A stretch of DNA of 64,000 nt, taken from assembly GCF_963678635.1 (NCBI RefSeq), contig NC_087068.1, positions 59,443,896-59,507,895 of the forward strand, in the 5' to 3' direction. The first letter of the stretch is position 1. Each line of letters begins with the position of its first letter. A program made the translations under genes and the position numbers. Below are positions 35,101 through 47,100 of the stretch, piece by piece. The notes beneath the pieces are model-generated. The model was not told where the DNA came from. It made no database searches and saw only the letters and a list, made by a program, of their open reading frames with translations. This stretch comes from Symsagittifera roscoffensis. Its lineage: Eukaryota > Xenacoelomorpha > Acoela > Convolutidae.

Positions 35101-36352
35101 AAGCTATTTTCAGATTTTTTTCTACAATTTTCATTTTGCTTTATGAAACTGCGTTTTTGTCGCATTCTCCTTAGTTTTTTGCAATGGTCAGTCTTGCCTC
35201 TTTGTCAGAAACAGTAATTTTTATTTAATATTAACTTTAGCATTTTATCTATAAAATTAATTCAATTTTGAAAAACTTATGATAAAATTAGAAACAAAAA
35301 ATGAACTTAAACTAATTTTGTTAGTTTGGAATTAAGCTCTCACTAAAAAAATTAATAATTTTTCTTTGGTATGTGTGTGCAAGCAAGGGTTAAAATCTGT
35401 TCACATTTGTTTTTAAGCCTTTTTGATCTTCGGTTTATACAGTTATCATTGATCACCTATTTCAAATATACTTCAAAAAGGATACTCAATTGGTGAACCA
35501 CGATTGTCTCATTGATAAAACATTGTCTTAAAGGCTCATTGGATGATAAATATGATATAAAAATTGGTTAAAACTAGGGTTCAATTTATTTTTCAGGATT
35601 TTTTTGTCCTAAATTTGGAATTCCACTATTCAACTGAATGTTGTTCATTTTTTCAAAACATGGCAACGTTATTAGAAATTTTACAGGGTTTTCAAACTAG
35701 AATTAATGAAGGGAGTCATTTTAGCAATTTATAAAGAATCGAGTTTTTAGTAGGTTAATTAAATAAATGATTTGGAGCCGAATGTTGCCAATTTTCAAGT
35801 AATTTTTTCAAAATAAAACTGAAGACTAGGTTTCTTACGAGTATTCGGATGTTTAAATATGTTTCTGGAGAATTCATGATAGCTTCAAATTTATAAACAC
35901 TAAAAAAAGAGAACTCTTGTCATATTTTCAAGTTGCCTACCTAAAAGTTAATTACAAAAAAATCTCCATCTACTTTTAAAAGTGTGAGCCAAACTGTTTA
36001 ATTGATACTGTTATCGTAGCTCTCGTAGTTCATTTTAAGCTGATCTTAAGCTCTAGTGGTTCAGTTTAATTGTTTTAATGCTCTGAGAAAAAAGTTTTAC
36101 TTGCTGACAGATTTTGAGTCAATTGTTGTCAATTTGCTGGTACGTTTTCCAAAACAATGTTTTCTTTTAGATATTTCGTATCGGGTATTCGGATGTTGTA
36201 AGATAGAAAGCTGGCAGATAGTTAAAAACTGTAAAAAGAAACAATAAAGCACAAAATATGACAAAACATGTAACAATTTAACATTTCCTATCAAAAAATT
36301 TACAACAAGATCTCAGCGTGAACCTTTTTTCTTTGATAAACAGTTATCGTAG
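35101..36352. other. Rest of block P1
   Basis: No supported gene. Short open frames at 36056-36294 occur on both strands and are equally preserved in P2 only because the DNA is nearly identical. Confidence 0.35.
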
Positions 36353-36589
36353 ATCTCCTGAAAACAGATTTAAATTTCAAATAGTGAACAATAGAGTAGT
36401 GAGTAGAATGATTCATAAGTAATATCCACGTTTCTCTTCAGGGGCGGATTTAGGGGGGCGGACGCCCCTCCCCCTCAGTTATCGACCCTAAAATTCCAGT
36501 GTTGGACTCTCATCCATTTTTGATGATGGATCTTTAAATTTTTCTAAAGGCGCCTTTGGCGCCAATTTATACTAATTTAAAGGGGATAT

Positions 36590-38010
36590 AAAATATAATT
36601 GGATATAAGTACTAGATTTGAACTGGCTCCACCCATCCGGGGCTTAAAGAGTGTTAAATTTTACATTTTTATTGCAGTGTAGGATGGATGAAGAGATTTC
36701 TTGTTTCTTGGAGTGGTTTATTTTTTGCAGTGACTGCGTGAAGGAGAGGAGAGAAACGTCTGTTGGTAGTTCCAAGTAATTGTCTTCATAGAGAGAAGGG
36801 GCACAGTTGCTCGGGTTGCAGAAGTGGGTCTCGTTTACTCTAGATTCACTTGAGTGCAATGTTGTGCAGTTTTCGTTAAGCTAGGGCGAGACTACGTTCA
36901 AAGTGGAGTTTTTGACTTCTCTGTGTGAAGCGCCAAGTGACCAGGATCTGTATGTGAAGTCAACATCGGGTTGGCCATTGTGCTGCTTCAATGGGTACCT
37001 TTGCTGCGATTTTGTGTCCATACTTTAAATCCTGTGGGGGTTTTGAATACGGCAACAGACCAATTGAAATGCCGTTCCAAACTCGGAATATCACCGAGTT
37101 TACATCTTCCTTTGATGCTCGTTCCTACATTGCATTTTTAAATCTACATCTTGTTAGTGAGATCAGTTTTAGTTATTATTTTTAGTAGTTGCTTTCGCAA
37201 AAGCGTTTTTATTTAGTTTCGGTTATTTTAAAAGAGTTGCTCACTATGGAGCCACTCCAAGCAAAAATTGTGGATCGCCGTCGTAGCCTATGGTGAACGC
37301 ATGTACTTCGAGCGACGTTATTCTGGTGGGTTATGCCAGAAGGGGATAATTATTGTCGTCTCTTTGAGCAGAGTCTCTTTTCGTGTTCAATTTTTTTATT
37401 AGACGATTTTCTATATTTGTCTTTGTTTGTGTCTTTCTATCAAAATAGATTGTTGTGTTTTAGGTTTTTCTTTTGATGTTTTGGTCTTCGAATAAAATTT
37501 GAACGTGGGTTTCAAAAGAACAATTTATCCAGTTTTAATCTTGGTTTAACCTGATTTGAGTACCATTGGACTTTCTTAAACATGCGATTGGTTAGTGATT
37601 CAGTTTGATGTTGTGGATGTTTTCGAGTAGGGCTACTTCAACCGACTGTACATATTTGTGGGCAAGTATGATGGGACGGGCGTCATCTAGTGCAAATGTG
37701 ATAGACAAGGAGCAAAATTTGTTCATCTGTCGGACCGGATCTTAATACGCATAAGTACGGAGAATACCGTGCAAGTTACTAAATTTAATCTAATTTAAAA
37801 ATAATACTAAAAATAATCTTATTTGACGAAGAAATTTTCAGTTAGTTGAGGGTTAATGTTAGGATCATCAAAATGCGGGGAATCTTCCGTATATCTGGCG
37901 ACAGTATGATCGTAATGGTTAATAGAAAACCGTTAGCTCGTTGTGCCATGAATCTATTTAGTGTTCGGGTTCAACCTAAGGTGTTAAATTGATTTTTGTG
38001 AAGTGCGGTG
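36590..38010 (-). mobile_element. Fragment of the unrecognised multi-ORF element family (Q1)
   Basis: Minus-strand decayed coding matches to the longer copy at 56.9-64 kb. NLHGILR at about 37755-37775 equals a motif in the frame at 58849-59382, and the region near 37830-37870 matches the frame at 59451-59915. Upstream is the noncoding block starting CCACCCATCCGGGG at about 36629 and the GTGGGTTATGCCAG motif at about 37327. All frames are broken. Confidence 0.6.
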
Positions 38011-39181
38011 GAAAACCTTTTGATTTTTTAATTTATCCATTTTGGGCTGACCGACCCTAATGTTTTTTCAAGGGGCATTTGGCTGTTAATCGGAAAAAAA
38101 CCAAAGCTCATTATGAATATAATCATGTGATCCTGCAATTTATTAAAAAAGCCTGCTCGCTTGCTTTTAATGCTCGAAATTGGGTTAAAACTCAAGATTT
38201 TAAACCAGTTTTTCTCGACACAAAAACATTTATTGAACAGTAATATTATTCGTGGTATCTGATACTGCATATAAAAAAATTAATGCACATCCGAAAACAA
38301 AGTTCTTCTCCGTTTTCGAAGATCGGAACGCATAGATTTTTTAAAAGAAACTTCACAAACTTGTGTGGTTTTTTTTGTAAATGGTAATAGAGCAAGAGTA
38401 TATAGACGCGTAAAAAGCTAGCAAATTATTGCTCCGACCATTTGAAAGATAGTGAGGAACTTTGTATTTGGGTTTCTTTCAGTTTTTTACTTCGATTGTT
38501 ATTCACGCAAAATCAGCTACCACAAAAAATTATCTGAGACTTTTCGGATAGGGTGTTGTTGAAGGTATGTGTGTGTGCATTTTAGGGGAAGTGGTGGGGA
38601 CATGAAATTAGTGTAATTTTCACGTACGTTTACGGTAAATGCTGGCAAGGTGAAAGTAGTGCTAAAGGGGAAATGAAAATAGTTGGAGTTATTATAAAAA
38701 GTTTAGTTGGTGGGGGGGCAACAAGTATAAACAAAACAATTAGTATGAATTTTTCAATGGACGCAATATCGTCAAAAATTACCACCAAGGTTACCCTTCA
38801 AGTTCTCCCCGACTTTCCCCTGTGATCTTAATTTTTTTTTGGCTATGTAAACATTTGCTGGAAAAATTTAAAAAACCCAAGGTTGCGAATCGATTATAAA
38901 TACAATTTGTGATTAAGCAATCGGTTATAATCCGTCAAAAATGATTATTTTTTTTGAGAATATCGATCGTAATCCAAATGCTAGTTAGTTTTTTGCAAAA
39001 TCATATTCTCGCACTTTCATTCTAGGTCTTTTCAATGTTATCAACCAGAAACCATTGCTGAAAACACGCTCAAACTGGGTCTTCGAAATTTTCCCCCGCC
39101 AAAGCAGCGAGTCTTGGAAAATAATTCACTTTTAGTGGAACTTTACTTTACTCCGACCTTGTTTACTTTACTCAAGCAGTG

Positions 39182-39235
39182 GATACGAGCTGTAAAAACT
39201 GTTTGCACGGAGAAACTATTTTTACAGCTCGTATC
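39182..39235. other. Perfect 17-bp hairpin
   Basis: GATACGAGCTGTAAAAA at 39182-39198 pairs exactly with its complement at 39219-39235 across a 20-base loop. The Q2 copy at about 42377-42430 has one mismatch in the arm (CAGCTGGTATC). Confidence 0.65.
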
Positions 39236-39378
39236 AACTGTTGGCAAGGTATAGTAGGACAAATAGCAGGTCAAATAGGACCAAAAGTTCTCGAAGGTTT
39301 ATAGTGGAACCACTATCGGGCCGCTATTTTTGATGTACAATGAATTAATCAATGACGCTGAAGAACATTCATCAGATT

Positions 39379-39486
39379 GTGAATATTAACGTACGTACAT
39401 CAGATTCATCAGATTGTGATTAATAACGTACGTACATCACCTTGCATGTGAATACTAACGTACGTACATCAGATTTATCAGATTCA
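39379..39486. repeat. Short tandem array of the palindromic motif ACGTACGTACATC
   Basis: Three spaced copies of TAACGTACGTACATC, each preceded by GTGAATA/GTGATTA and most followed by AGATTCATCAGATT. Another copy occurs at about 39709, and the array is repeated in Q2. Confidence 0.6.
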
Positions 39487-39827
39487 ATAATACGTGCTTT
39501 GGTAAGACAGACGCACCGCACAGGATTTGTCTTAACTTCAATATATGTGCACATTTTTATTTATAAAACTGATGACTTTCATTCAAAACAACGAAAATAT
39601 GTCCACATCGGCACTGATTGCAGTTTTACGGGCACTGATTGCTGTTTTTACTTTCTAGAATTTTTTTCTACTATAGTGGCCACACAATATCCAACTTGTC
39701 ATGTGAATATTAACGTACGTACATCAGATTCAATAAAACATGCTTTGGTAAGACAAACGCACCGCATATGATTTGTCTTAATTTCAATGCGCGAAGGTCC
39801 GAATGTGGAAAAAAATCAGCCAATCAG

Positions 39828-39892
39828 AACCTCCCTGAGCACAAATTTAGAGCACGAACACCCTGAAAAACGCTTTTGGAAAGTCAGAAGAA
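39828..39892 (+). repeat. 65-bp piece of block P lodged between Q1 and Q2
   Basis: Matches 33355-33418 and 48791-48855 of the P blocks (CCTCCCTGAGCACAAATTTA, GAACACCCTGAAAAACGC). Both ends are abrupt. The right junction has several bases shared by both parents (AGAAATC). Confidence 0.7.
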
Positions 39893-42800
39893 ATCTCCTG
39901 AAAACAGATTTAAATTTCAAATAGTGAACAATAGAGTAGTGAGTAGAATGATTCATAAGTAATATCCACGTTTCTCTTCAGGGGCGGATTTAGGGGGGCG
40001 GACGCCCCTCCCCCTCAGTTATCGACCCTAAAATTCCAGTGTTGGACTCTCATCCATTTTTGATGATGGATCTTTAAATTTTTCTAAAGGCGCCGTTGGC
40101 GCCAATTTATACTAATTTAAAGGGGATATAAAAAATAATTGGATATAAGTACTAGATTTGAACTGGCTCCACCCATCCGGGGCTTAAAGAGTGTTAAATT
40201 TTACATTTTTATTGCAGTGTAGGATGGATGAAGAGATTTCTTGTTTCTTGGAGTGGTTTATTTTTTGCAGTGACTGCGTGAAGGAGAGGAGAGAAACGTC
40301 TGTTGGTAGTTCCAAGTAATTGTCTTCATAGAGAGAAGGGGCACAGTTGCTCGGGTTGCAGAAGTGGGTCTCGTTTACTCTAGATTCACTTGAGTGCAAT
40401 GTTGTGCAGTTTTCGTTAAGCTAGGGCGAGACTACGTTCAAAGTGGAGTTTTTGACTTCTCTGTGTGAAGCGCCAAGTGACCAGAATCTGTATGTGAAGT
40501 CAACATCGGGTTGGCCATTGTGCTGCTTCAATGGGTACCTTTGCTGCGATTTTGTGTCCATACTTTAAATCCTGTGGGGGTTTTGAATACGGCAACAGAC
40601 CAATTGAAATGCCGTTCCAAACTCGGAATATCACCGAGTTTACATCTTCCTTTGATGCTCGTTCCTACATTGCATTTTTAAATCTACATCTTGTTAGTGA
40701 GATCAGTTTTAGTTATTATTTTTAGTAGTTGCTTTCGCAAAAGCGTTTTTATTTAGTTTCGGTTATTTTAAAAGAGTTGCTCACTATGGAGCCACTCCAA
40801 GCAAAAATTGTGGATCGCCGTCGTAGCCTATGGTGAACGCATGTACTTCGAGCGACGTTATTCTGGTGGGTTATGCCAGAAGGGGATAATTATTGTCGTC
40901 TCTTTGAGCAGAGTCTCTTTTCGTGTTCAATTTTTTTATTAGACGATTTTCTATATTTGTCTTTGTTTGTGTCTTTCTATCAAAATAGATTGTTGTGTTT
41001 TAGGTTTTTCTTTTGATGTTTTGGTCTTCGAATAAAATTTGAACGTGGGTTTCAAAAGAACAATTTATCCAGTTTTAATCTTGGTTTAACCTGATTTGAG
41101 TACCATTGGACTTTCTTAAACATGCGATTGGTTAGTGATTCAGTTTGATGTTGTGGATGTTTTCGAGTAGGGCTACTTCAACCGACTGTACATATTTGTG
41201 GGCAAGTATGATGGGACGGGCGTCATCTAGTGCAAATGTGATAGACAAGGAGCAAAAATTAGCTGACCGACCCTAATGTTTTTTCAAGGGGCATTTGGCT
41301 GTTAATCGGAAAAAAACCAAAGCTCATTATGAATATAATAATGTGATCCTGCATTTTATTAAAAAAGCTTGCTCGCTTGCTTTTAGTGCTCGAAATTGGG
41401 TTAAAACTCAAGATTTTCAAACCAGTTTTTCTCGACACAAAAACATTTATTGAACAGTGATATTATTCGTGGTATCTGATACTGCAAATATAAAAAAATT
41501 AATGCACATCCGAAAACAAAGATCGGAACGCATAGATTTTTTAAAAGAAACTTCACACATTTGTGTGGTTTTTTTTGTTAGTGGTAATATAGCAAGTGTA
41601 TATGGACGCGAAAAAAGCTAGCAAATTATTGCTCCGACCATTTGAAAGATAGTGAGGAACTTTGTATTTGGGTTTCTTTCAGTTTTTTACTTCGATTGTT
41701 ATTCACGCAAAATCAGCTACCACAAAAAATTATCTGAGACTTTTCGGATAGGGTGTTGTTGAAGGTATGTGTGTGTGCATTTTAGGGGAAGTGGTGGGGA
41801 CATGAAATTAGTGTAATTTCCACGTACTTTTACGGTAAATGCTGGCAAGGTGAAAGTAGTGCTAAAGGGGAAATGAAAATAGTTGGAGTTATTATAAAAA
41901 GTTTAGTTGGTGGGGGGCAACAAGTATAAACAAAACAATTAGTATGAATTTTTCAATGGACGCAATATCGCCAAAAATTACCACCAAGGTTACCCTTCAA
42001 GTTCTCCCCGACTTTCCCCTGTGATCTTAATTTTTTTGGCTATGTAAACATTTGCTTGAACAACTAAAAAACCCAAGGCTGCGAGTCGGTTATAAATACA
42101 GTTTGTGATTAAGCAATCGGTTATAATCCGTCAAAGATGATTATTTTTTTGAGAATATCGATCGTAATCCAAATGTTAGTTAGTTTTTTGCAAAATCATA
42201 TTCTCGCACTTTCATTCTAGGTCTTTTCAATGTTATCAACCAGAAACCATTGCTGAAAACACGCTCAAACTGGGTCTTCGAAATTTTCCCCCGCCAAAAC
42301 AGCGAGTCTTGGAAAATATTTCACTTTTACTGGAACTTTACTTTACTCCGACCTTGTTTACTTTACTCAAGCAGTGGATACGAGCTGTAAAAACAGTTTG
42401 CACGGAGAAACTATTTTTACAGCTGGTATCAACTGTTGGCAAGGTATAGTAGGACAAATAGCAGGTCAAATAGGACCAAATGTTCTAGAAGGTTTATCGT
42501 GGAACCACTATCGGACCGCTATTTTTGATGTACAATGAATTAATCAATGACGCTGAACAACATTCATCAGATTGTGAATATTAACGTACGTACATCAGAT
42601 TAATCAGATTGTGAATAATAACGTACGTACATCACCTTGCATGTGAATACTAACGTACGTACATCAGATTTATCAGATTCAATAATACGTGCTTTGGTAA
42701 GACAGACGCACCGCACAGGATTTGTCTTAACTTCAATATATGTGCACATTTTATTTATAAAACTGATGAAATTCATTCAAAACAACGAAAATATGTCCAC

Positions 42801-43023
42801 ATTGGCACTGATTGCAGTTTTACCGGCACTGATTGCTGTTTTTACTTTCTAGAACTTTTTTCTACTATAGTGGCCACACAAAATCCAACTTGTCATGTGA
42901 ATATTAACGTACGTACATCAAATTCAATAAAACATGCTTTGGTAAGACAAACGCACCGCATAGGATTTGTCTTAATTTCAATGCGCGAAAGTCCGAATGT
43001 GCAAAAAAAAATCAGCCAATCAG
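39893..43023 (+). repeat. Repeat block Q, copy 2
   Basis: Near-identical direct copy of Q1, with a deletion of about 320 bp at 41258 (AGCAAAAATT|AGCTGACC) corresponding to about 37716-38045 of Q1. It contains a second truncated fragment of the multi-ORF element (about 40130-41258) and a second hAT-like end at about 39979. Confidence 0.8.
42573..42690. repeat. ACGTACGTACATC array, Q2 copy
   Basis: Three copies of TAACGTACGTACATC as in Q1, a fourth at about 42904, and a related ACGTACGTACAAT at about 43318. Confidence 0.6.
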
Positions 43024-43350
43024 ATTTCAGTAATCTAAAACTTGGAAAGAAAGTAAACAATTCCATGGACTGAGGTATTGAGATTGGCTGAATATAAAAA
43101 CGGCAGAAATATGCAAAACCCAAATATTGTCATTGACCGCCGCAAAATTGGGACAAGTTTTTTCATTTCAAGGGTTTCGTAAGGAAAAATAAACTGTTTC
43201 TTCGTTTACTTCTTTGTAATTGAATGGCAACTGCTTCTTTTAAAAATTGACTTTCGGCTAATTTTGTTTTCGATTTTTCGCGCACAAGTTTTTTCGCGCA
43301 TGAGAATAGCCCCCATTAACGTACGTACAATAAATTAATCGGTTACATAT

Positions 43351-43583
43351 CAGTATTTAGACAACCGCGTATGCAGACTGGTCAGTATTCAGACAACCGC
43401 GTAAGCAGACTGGTCAGTATTTAGACAAATACTGTTTCAGCCAATCAGAATCGAGACAAAGAAGAAATTAATAAATAATTATGATTTATTTTGGTTTATT
43501 TAGGTCTTTTCTCGATTCTGATTGGTTCATACAGTATTTGTCTAAATACTGACGAGAATGAATACGCGGCTGTCTAAATACTG
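43351..43583. mobile_element. Foldback-type inverted repeat
   Basis: The core arms 43413-43461 and 43505-43553 are almost perfect reverse complements around a 43-base loop. The outer parts extend to 43351 and 43583 through CAGTATTTAGACAACCGCGT and its complement. The arm itself contains a palindrome (CAGTATTTAGACAAATACTG). The left side holds an extra tandem copy of the outer part. AATTAATCAATGACGCTGA, which borders the ACGTACGT array, recurs just right of it at about 43595. Confidence 0.65.
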
Positions 43584-44157
43584 GCTGCACTCCGAATTAA
43601 TCAATGACGCTGAACAACATTCTAGAACCTTCTAGAACTTTCTAGAACTCTTTCTACCATAGTGGCCACGCAATATGCAACTTGTCATGTGAACATTGCC
43701 GTACGTTCATCAGATTCATGAGATTCAATAACACGTGCTTTGGTGAGACAGACGCACTAATTTCAAAATGTGTGCACATTTTTTATTTATAAAACTATGA
43801 CGTTCATTCAAAACAACGTTATTATGTCCACATCGGCACTGATTGCTGTTTTAACTTCATTATTTTATACTTATAGCCAATTATCAGTTCCATCAATTTA
43901 TGCTTGTTTTCGACTTATCGCATACAAAACTATCTTTATTTTTCACAGCTCGTATCCACTGCTGGATATAATTTCTCAAAACTTCACGTTTCCAAAGTTT
44001 GCCAGATCTACTTCAAATTTTTTTGAAAGCTATATCACGTGTTTGCATAGTATTCATCACACAACTCCAATTAATTTTCTCCCTCTAAAGCTGTATCCGC
44101 TTTCTTTTATTATTACAAGATTTCCCAAATTGGTTCTTACACATAGAAGGTGCAGCC
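43584..44157. other. Region upstream of gene B
   Basis: Contains a partial further copy of Q sequences (CTTGTCATGTGAACATTGCCG, GCACTGATTGCTGTTTTAAC). The open frame across 43770-44210 overlaps exon 1 of gene B in another frame and is not considered coding. Confidence 0.35.
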
Positions 44158-47100
44158 ATGCTCCCACTTATGTTTCTGTTCTTGCTGTCAATTATTTTCT
44201 GTGCAAATAGCGCAGAGCTTCGGAACGATGGAAAATATCAGAAGGACAGAGCTTCTTCAGCTGAGAACCAGTTGGGAGCTCCAACTCATTCCTCGCACTC
44301 ACTCAGAAGCGAACAAGGTCGGAGTCAATCTGGGTTCTCGTGGATCTCCGGACATTATCACCCAGGTAACTTTCACACTCCTCATGAGCAAACAGAACAT
44401 AGGAGACGTGAAAGTAACAGACTATGATCATTCCTAACAGTATTATGTTGTATATGCCTTGTTAACTTGCTTCGAGGCAGACTAAACTTGGCAACACATG
44501 TTTAAGGGTACAATGGGTCGGAGTGTAAGATGAGTCTCTACACTCCGAAACAGACCACACCCAGTTTGGACACATCGCAAATGCGGATGAAGAAAGATGT
44601 TGGGAATGGCTCCATTTGTTTGGAAAGGATCCAAATTTAGTAAGTTTTTTCTCTCTTATCATGTGAAAATAGAGGAGATGAAAAGTTTAGTTTCCTCTCA
44701 AGGTCAACCTGCAGCAAAATAATCAGAGAATTATTGCCAATTCATAAACAAGTCTTCTGTTGAGTCTCGACAAACTGAGACCTTTCAACTTCAATGAAAA
44801 ACTTCACAAAAATAAGCTTACACTGATATGGTCAAGGGGTCACTATTTTACAGGTAACTGTGACCTTCCAAACCATGACCCTCCAAAAAACTATAAGTGC
44901 AGTCAAATATCAGACCATGAGCATTTTGAACTCAGAGTGTTACATGTCATTCTTAAGTTGGCTCGTCATAGAATATAAACGACAACACCTGTTTAAGGGT
45001 AGAATTGGTCGGAGTGTAAGATGATTTTGTACACTCCGAAACAGGAGACGCCCAGTTTGGACACATCGGAAATGCGGATGACGAAGGATGTTGGGAATGG
45101 GTCCATTTGCTTGGAAAACACCCATATTCAGTAAGTTTCTTTTCTCCAATCATGTGAAAAGAGAGGAGATGAGAAATTTAGTTTCCTCTCAATGTCAATA
45201 TGTAGCAAAATAACAGGGAATTATTGCCAATTCACAAACAAGTCTTCTGTTGAGTCTCGACAAACTGAGACCTTTCAACTTCAATGAAAAACTTCGCAAA
45301 ATAACCTTACAATTACTTTTTTGAAAGCAAACAAGACTGCTTGTATCAGGGCAAAGCCCTGGATGTTCCGACTGCCTTTTGAGGTTTCATGAGCACTAAT
45401 AACAAAAAAAAATAAAAATAAGAAAATAAAATGAAATTTTTTTTCTAAAATTTTAAAATTTTTATGAAAGTCATCCTCCCACACGCCATATAAAGTACAA
45501 AAAGATAGATTTCGCTCCGATTATTATACCAATTATGGCATATAAGCTTTCTTGAACCAATTTGGAACCATCTTTAAACCCCCATAACTTTACGAAAAAT
45601 GGTCACAGATGAAATATCTTTTCAAATTTAAGCTCAAGACAACAATATCTTTTGAATGATATAAAAAAATTCCGTCAAAAATGGCTAGTTAAAAAGTCTG
45701 TCTGAAGTTTGTCTGAAGAAAAAAAAACCAAAAAAAACCCGAGCACAAATATTTTGTTACTTTTGTATCGAAAGTCGGAACAAAAAAAATCCAACAAAAT
45801 TGGCTAGTTAAAAAGTCGAAATTTGTCTGAAGAAAAAAAAACCCACCCCGAGCACAAATATTCCGTTACTTTCGTATCGAAAGTCGGAACAATAAAATCA
45901 GCTTGCACGAGAAAAATGTCGATTGAATGCTTAATGGTTGAATTTAGTAGTTGTTTCTATCACGAATGATTGTTGTTCAGAAGAAGATGGAATGACGTCT
46001 CTAATCTCCAAGGAATTCTAGTTGCACTGATAATAGAGGGGAAACTGAGTGCACGAGGATGGCCGATTGAGTTCGAACGAACTCAAACGGAGTTCTTGTT
46101 GGGTCAGTTGAACTTGAACTATTCGACCGGACAGAACAACATCATGTTCTGTTTGCAGCTGAATGAGTTCAACTTGACAGTTCTCTCGTCCAGTAAGTCG
46201 GTTTACAATATTGCAGACTTCTCCGAATAGAAAAGTTACCGCACTCACGGCAGTGATAGGTTTTGAGGGACAGGGCATATTATGGTAATTTCATTATGGA
46301 GTCCAATAGCCAATTAAAAGTTGACTCTAGCAAACAAAAAACGGACAAAAGGAAAATATTGCTAATATTTTACAGAGGAACTTGAAAATGGTACGAAAGC
46401 AGATGACTTTTCAACACAAACGAAAAAAAGTGCGCCTCGTTATATCCGCTTAGGTCGCTAGTTTCCGGGATGTTAGGCAAGTGGTAGATGAGGCACTTAG
46501 AAATCGTTGAGTTAAAACTAAGATTGTTTCAGGTCAAATGATCCAAATAATGGTCTGGATTAGTGAACTCCCAACTGACTACTCGGGTCCGAGACGAGAA
46601 CCGCACCAAGAAAGACAGATAATCGGAGATATGGATCTTACATTAGACAGATTTGTTATTAATGAGCTTGTAAGTCTTGCAGGAATAACAATAATGCTCG
46701 TTTTAGGGCAAAAATTCTGACTGTCAGTTGTTAAGGTTTCCAAAGTTTTAGCTTTAAAACAAAAAATTTAACAAAAAACTAATTAAATAGACAACAAAAA
46801 TGACTAGCAAAATATTTATTTTCGTGTTTGATTCTCTAAGCAACCTATTTCAAACGGTCAATTGGAAAGTAATATAAAAAGTTATAAAGTTTGTGAGTTC
46901 AAAAATTTTCAACATCGTCTAAATTTTAACCTACGTTTCTTTCAGCCCTATTTTTTCAATCTCAACAGTTTTCTCAAACGCAATTGGTTTGATATACTTT
47001 TTTTCTGAGCCCAATCTTTTAAAAATTTTTTTTAGTATAGCAATTAAGAACAAAGAAAGGAGGTTGCTGGCAAAAAAAATCAGAATGTTTCGACCGTTTT

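Larger units (their letters stand above)
28995..36352 (+). repeat. Segmental duplication block P, copy 1
   Basis: Homologous in the same orientation to 44826-51909, with long stretches nearly identical. Differences: a hairpin-ended element at 32012-32511 only here, about 370 bp around 30850-31220 missing in copy 2, and about 180 bp at 49063-49243 present only in copy 2. It contains most of gene A and its 3' flank. Confidence 0.85.
36353..39827 (+). repeat. Repeat block Q, copy 1
   Basis: Directly repeated at 39893-43023 (offset 3540 bp at its start) and in an expanded form at 51910-56865. It contains a truncated hAT-like end at about 36439, a fragment of the unrecognised element family (about 36590-38010), a noncoding stretch with a 17-bp hairpin and the ACGTACGTACATC array. 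Relative to copy 3 it lacks two internal segments (52146-53180 and about 54630-55955). Confidence 0.8.

Noticed and set aside
36644-36859. 71-codon minus frame repeated in Q1, Q2 and Q3, and the 64-codon + frame at 36991 repeated likewise
   Set aside because: Near-identical DNA in the three blocks explains the shared openness. The related region at 57.6 kb does not preserve either frame.
43770-44210. 146-codon frame upstream of gene B
   Set aside because: It overlaps exon 1 of gene B in another frame and is built partly from Q repeat sequence; composition is not coding-like.
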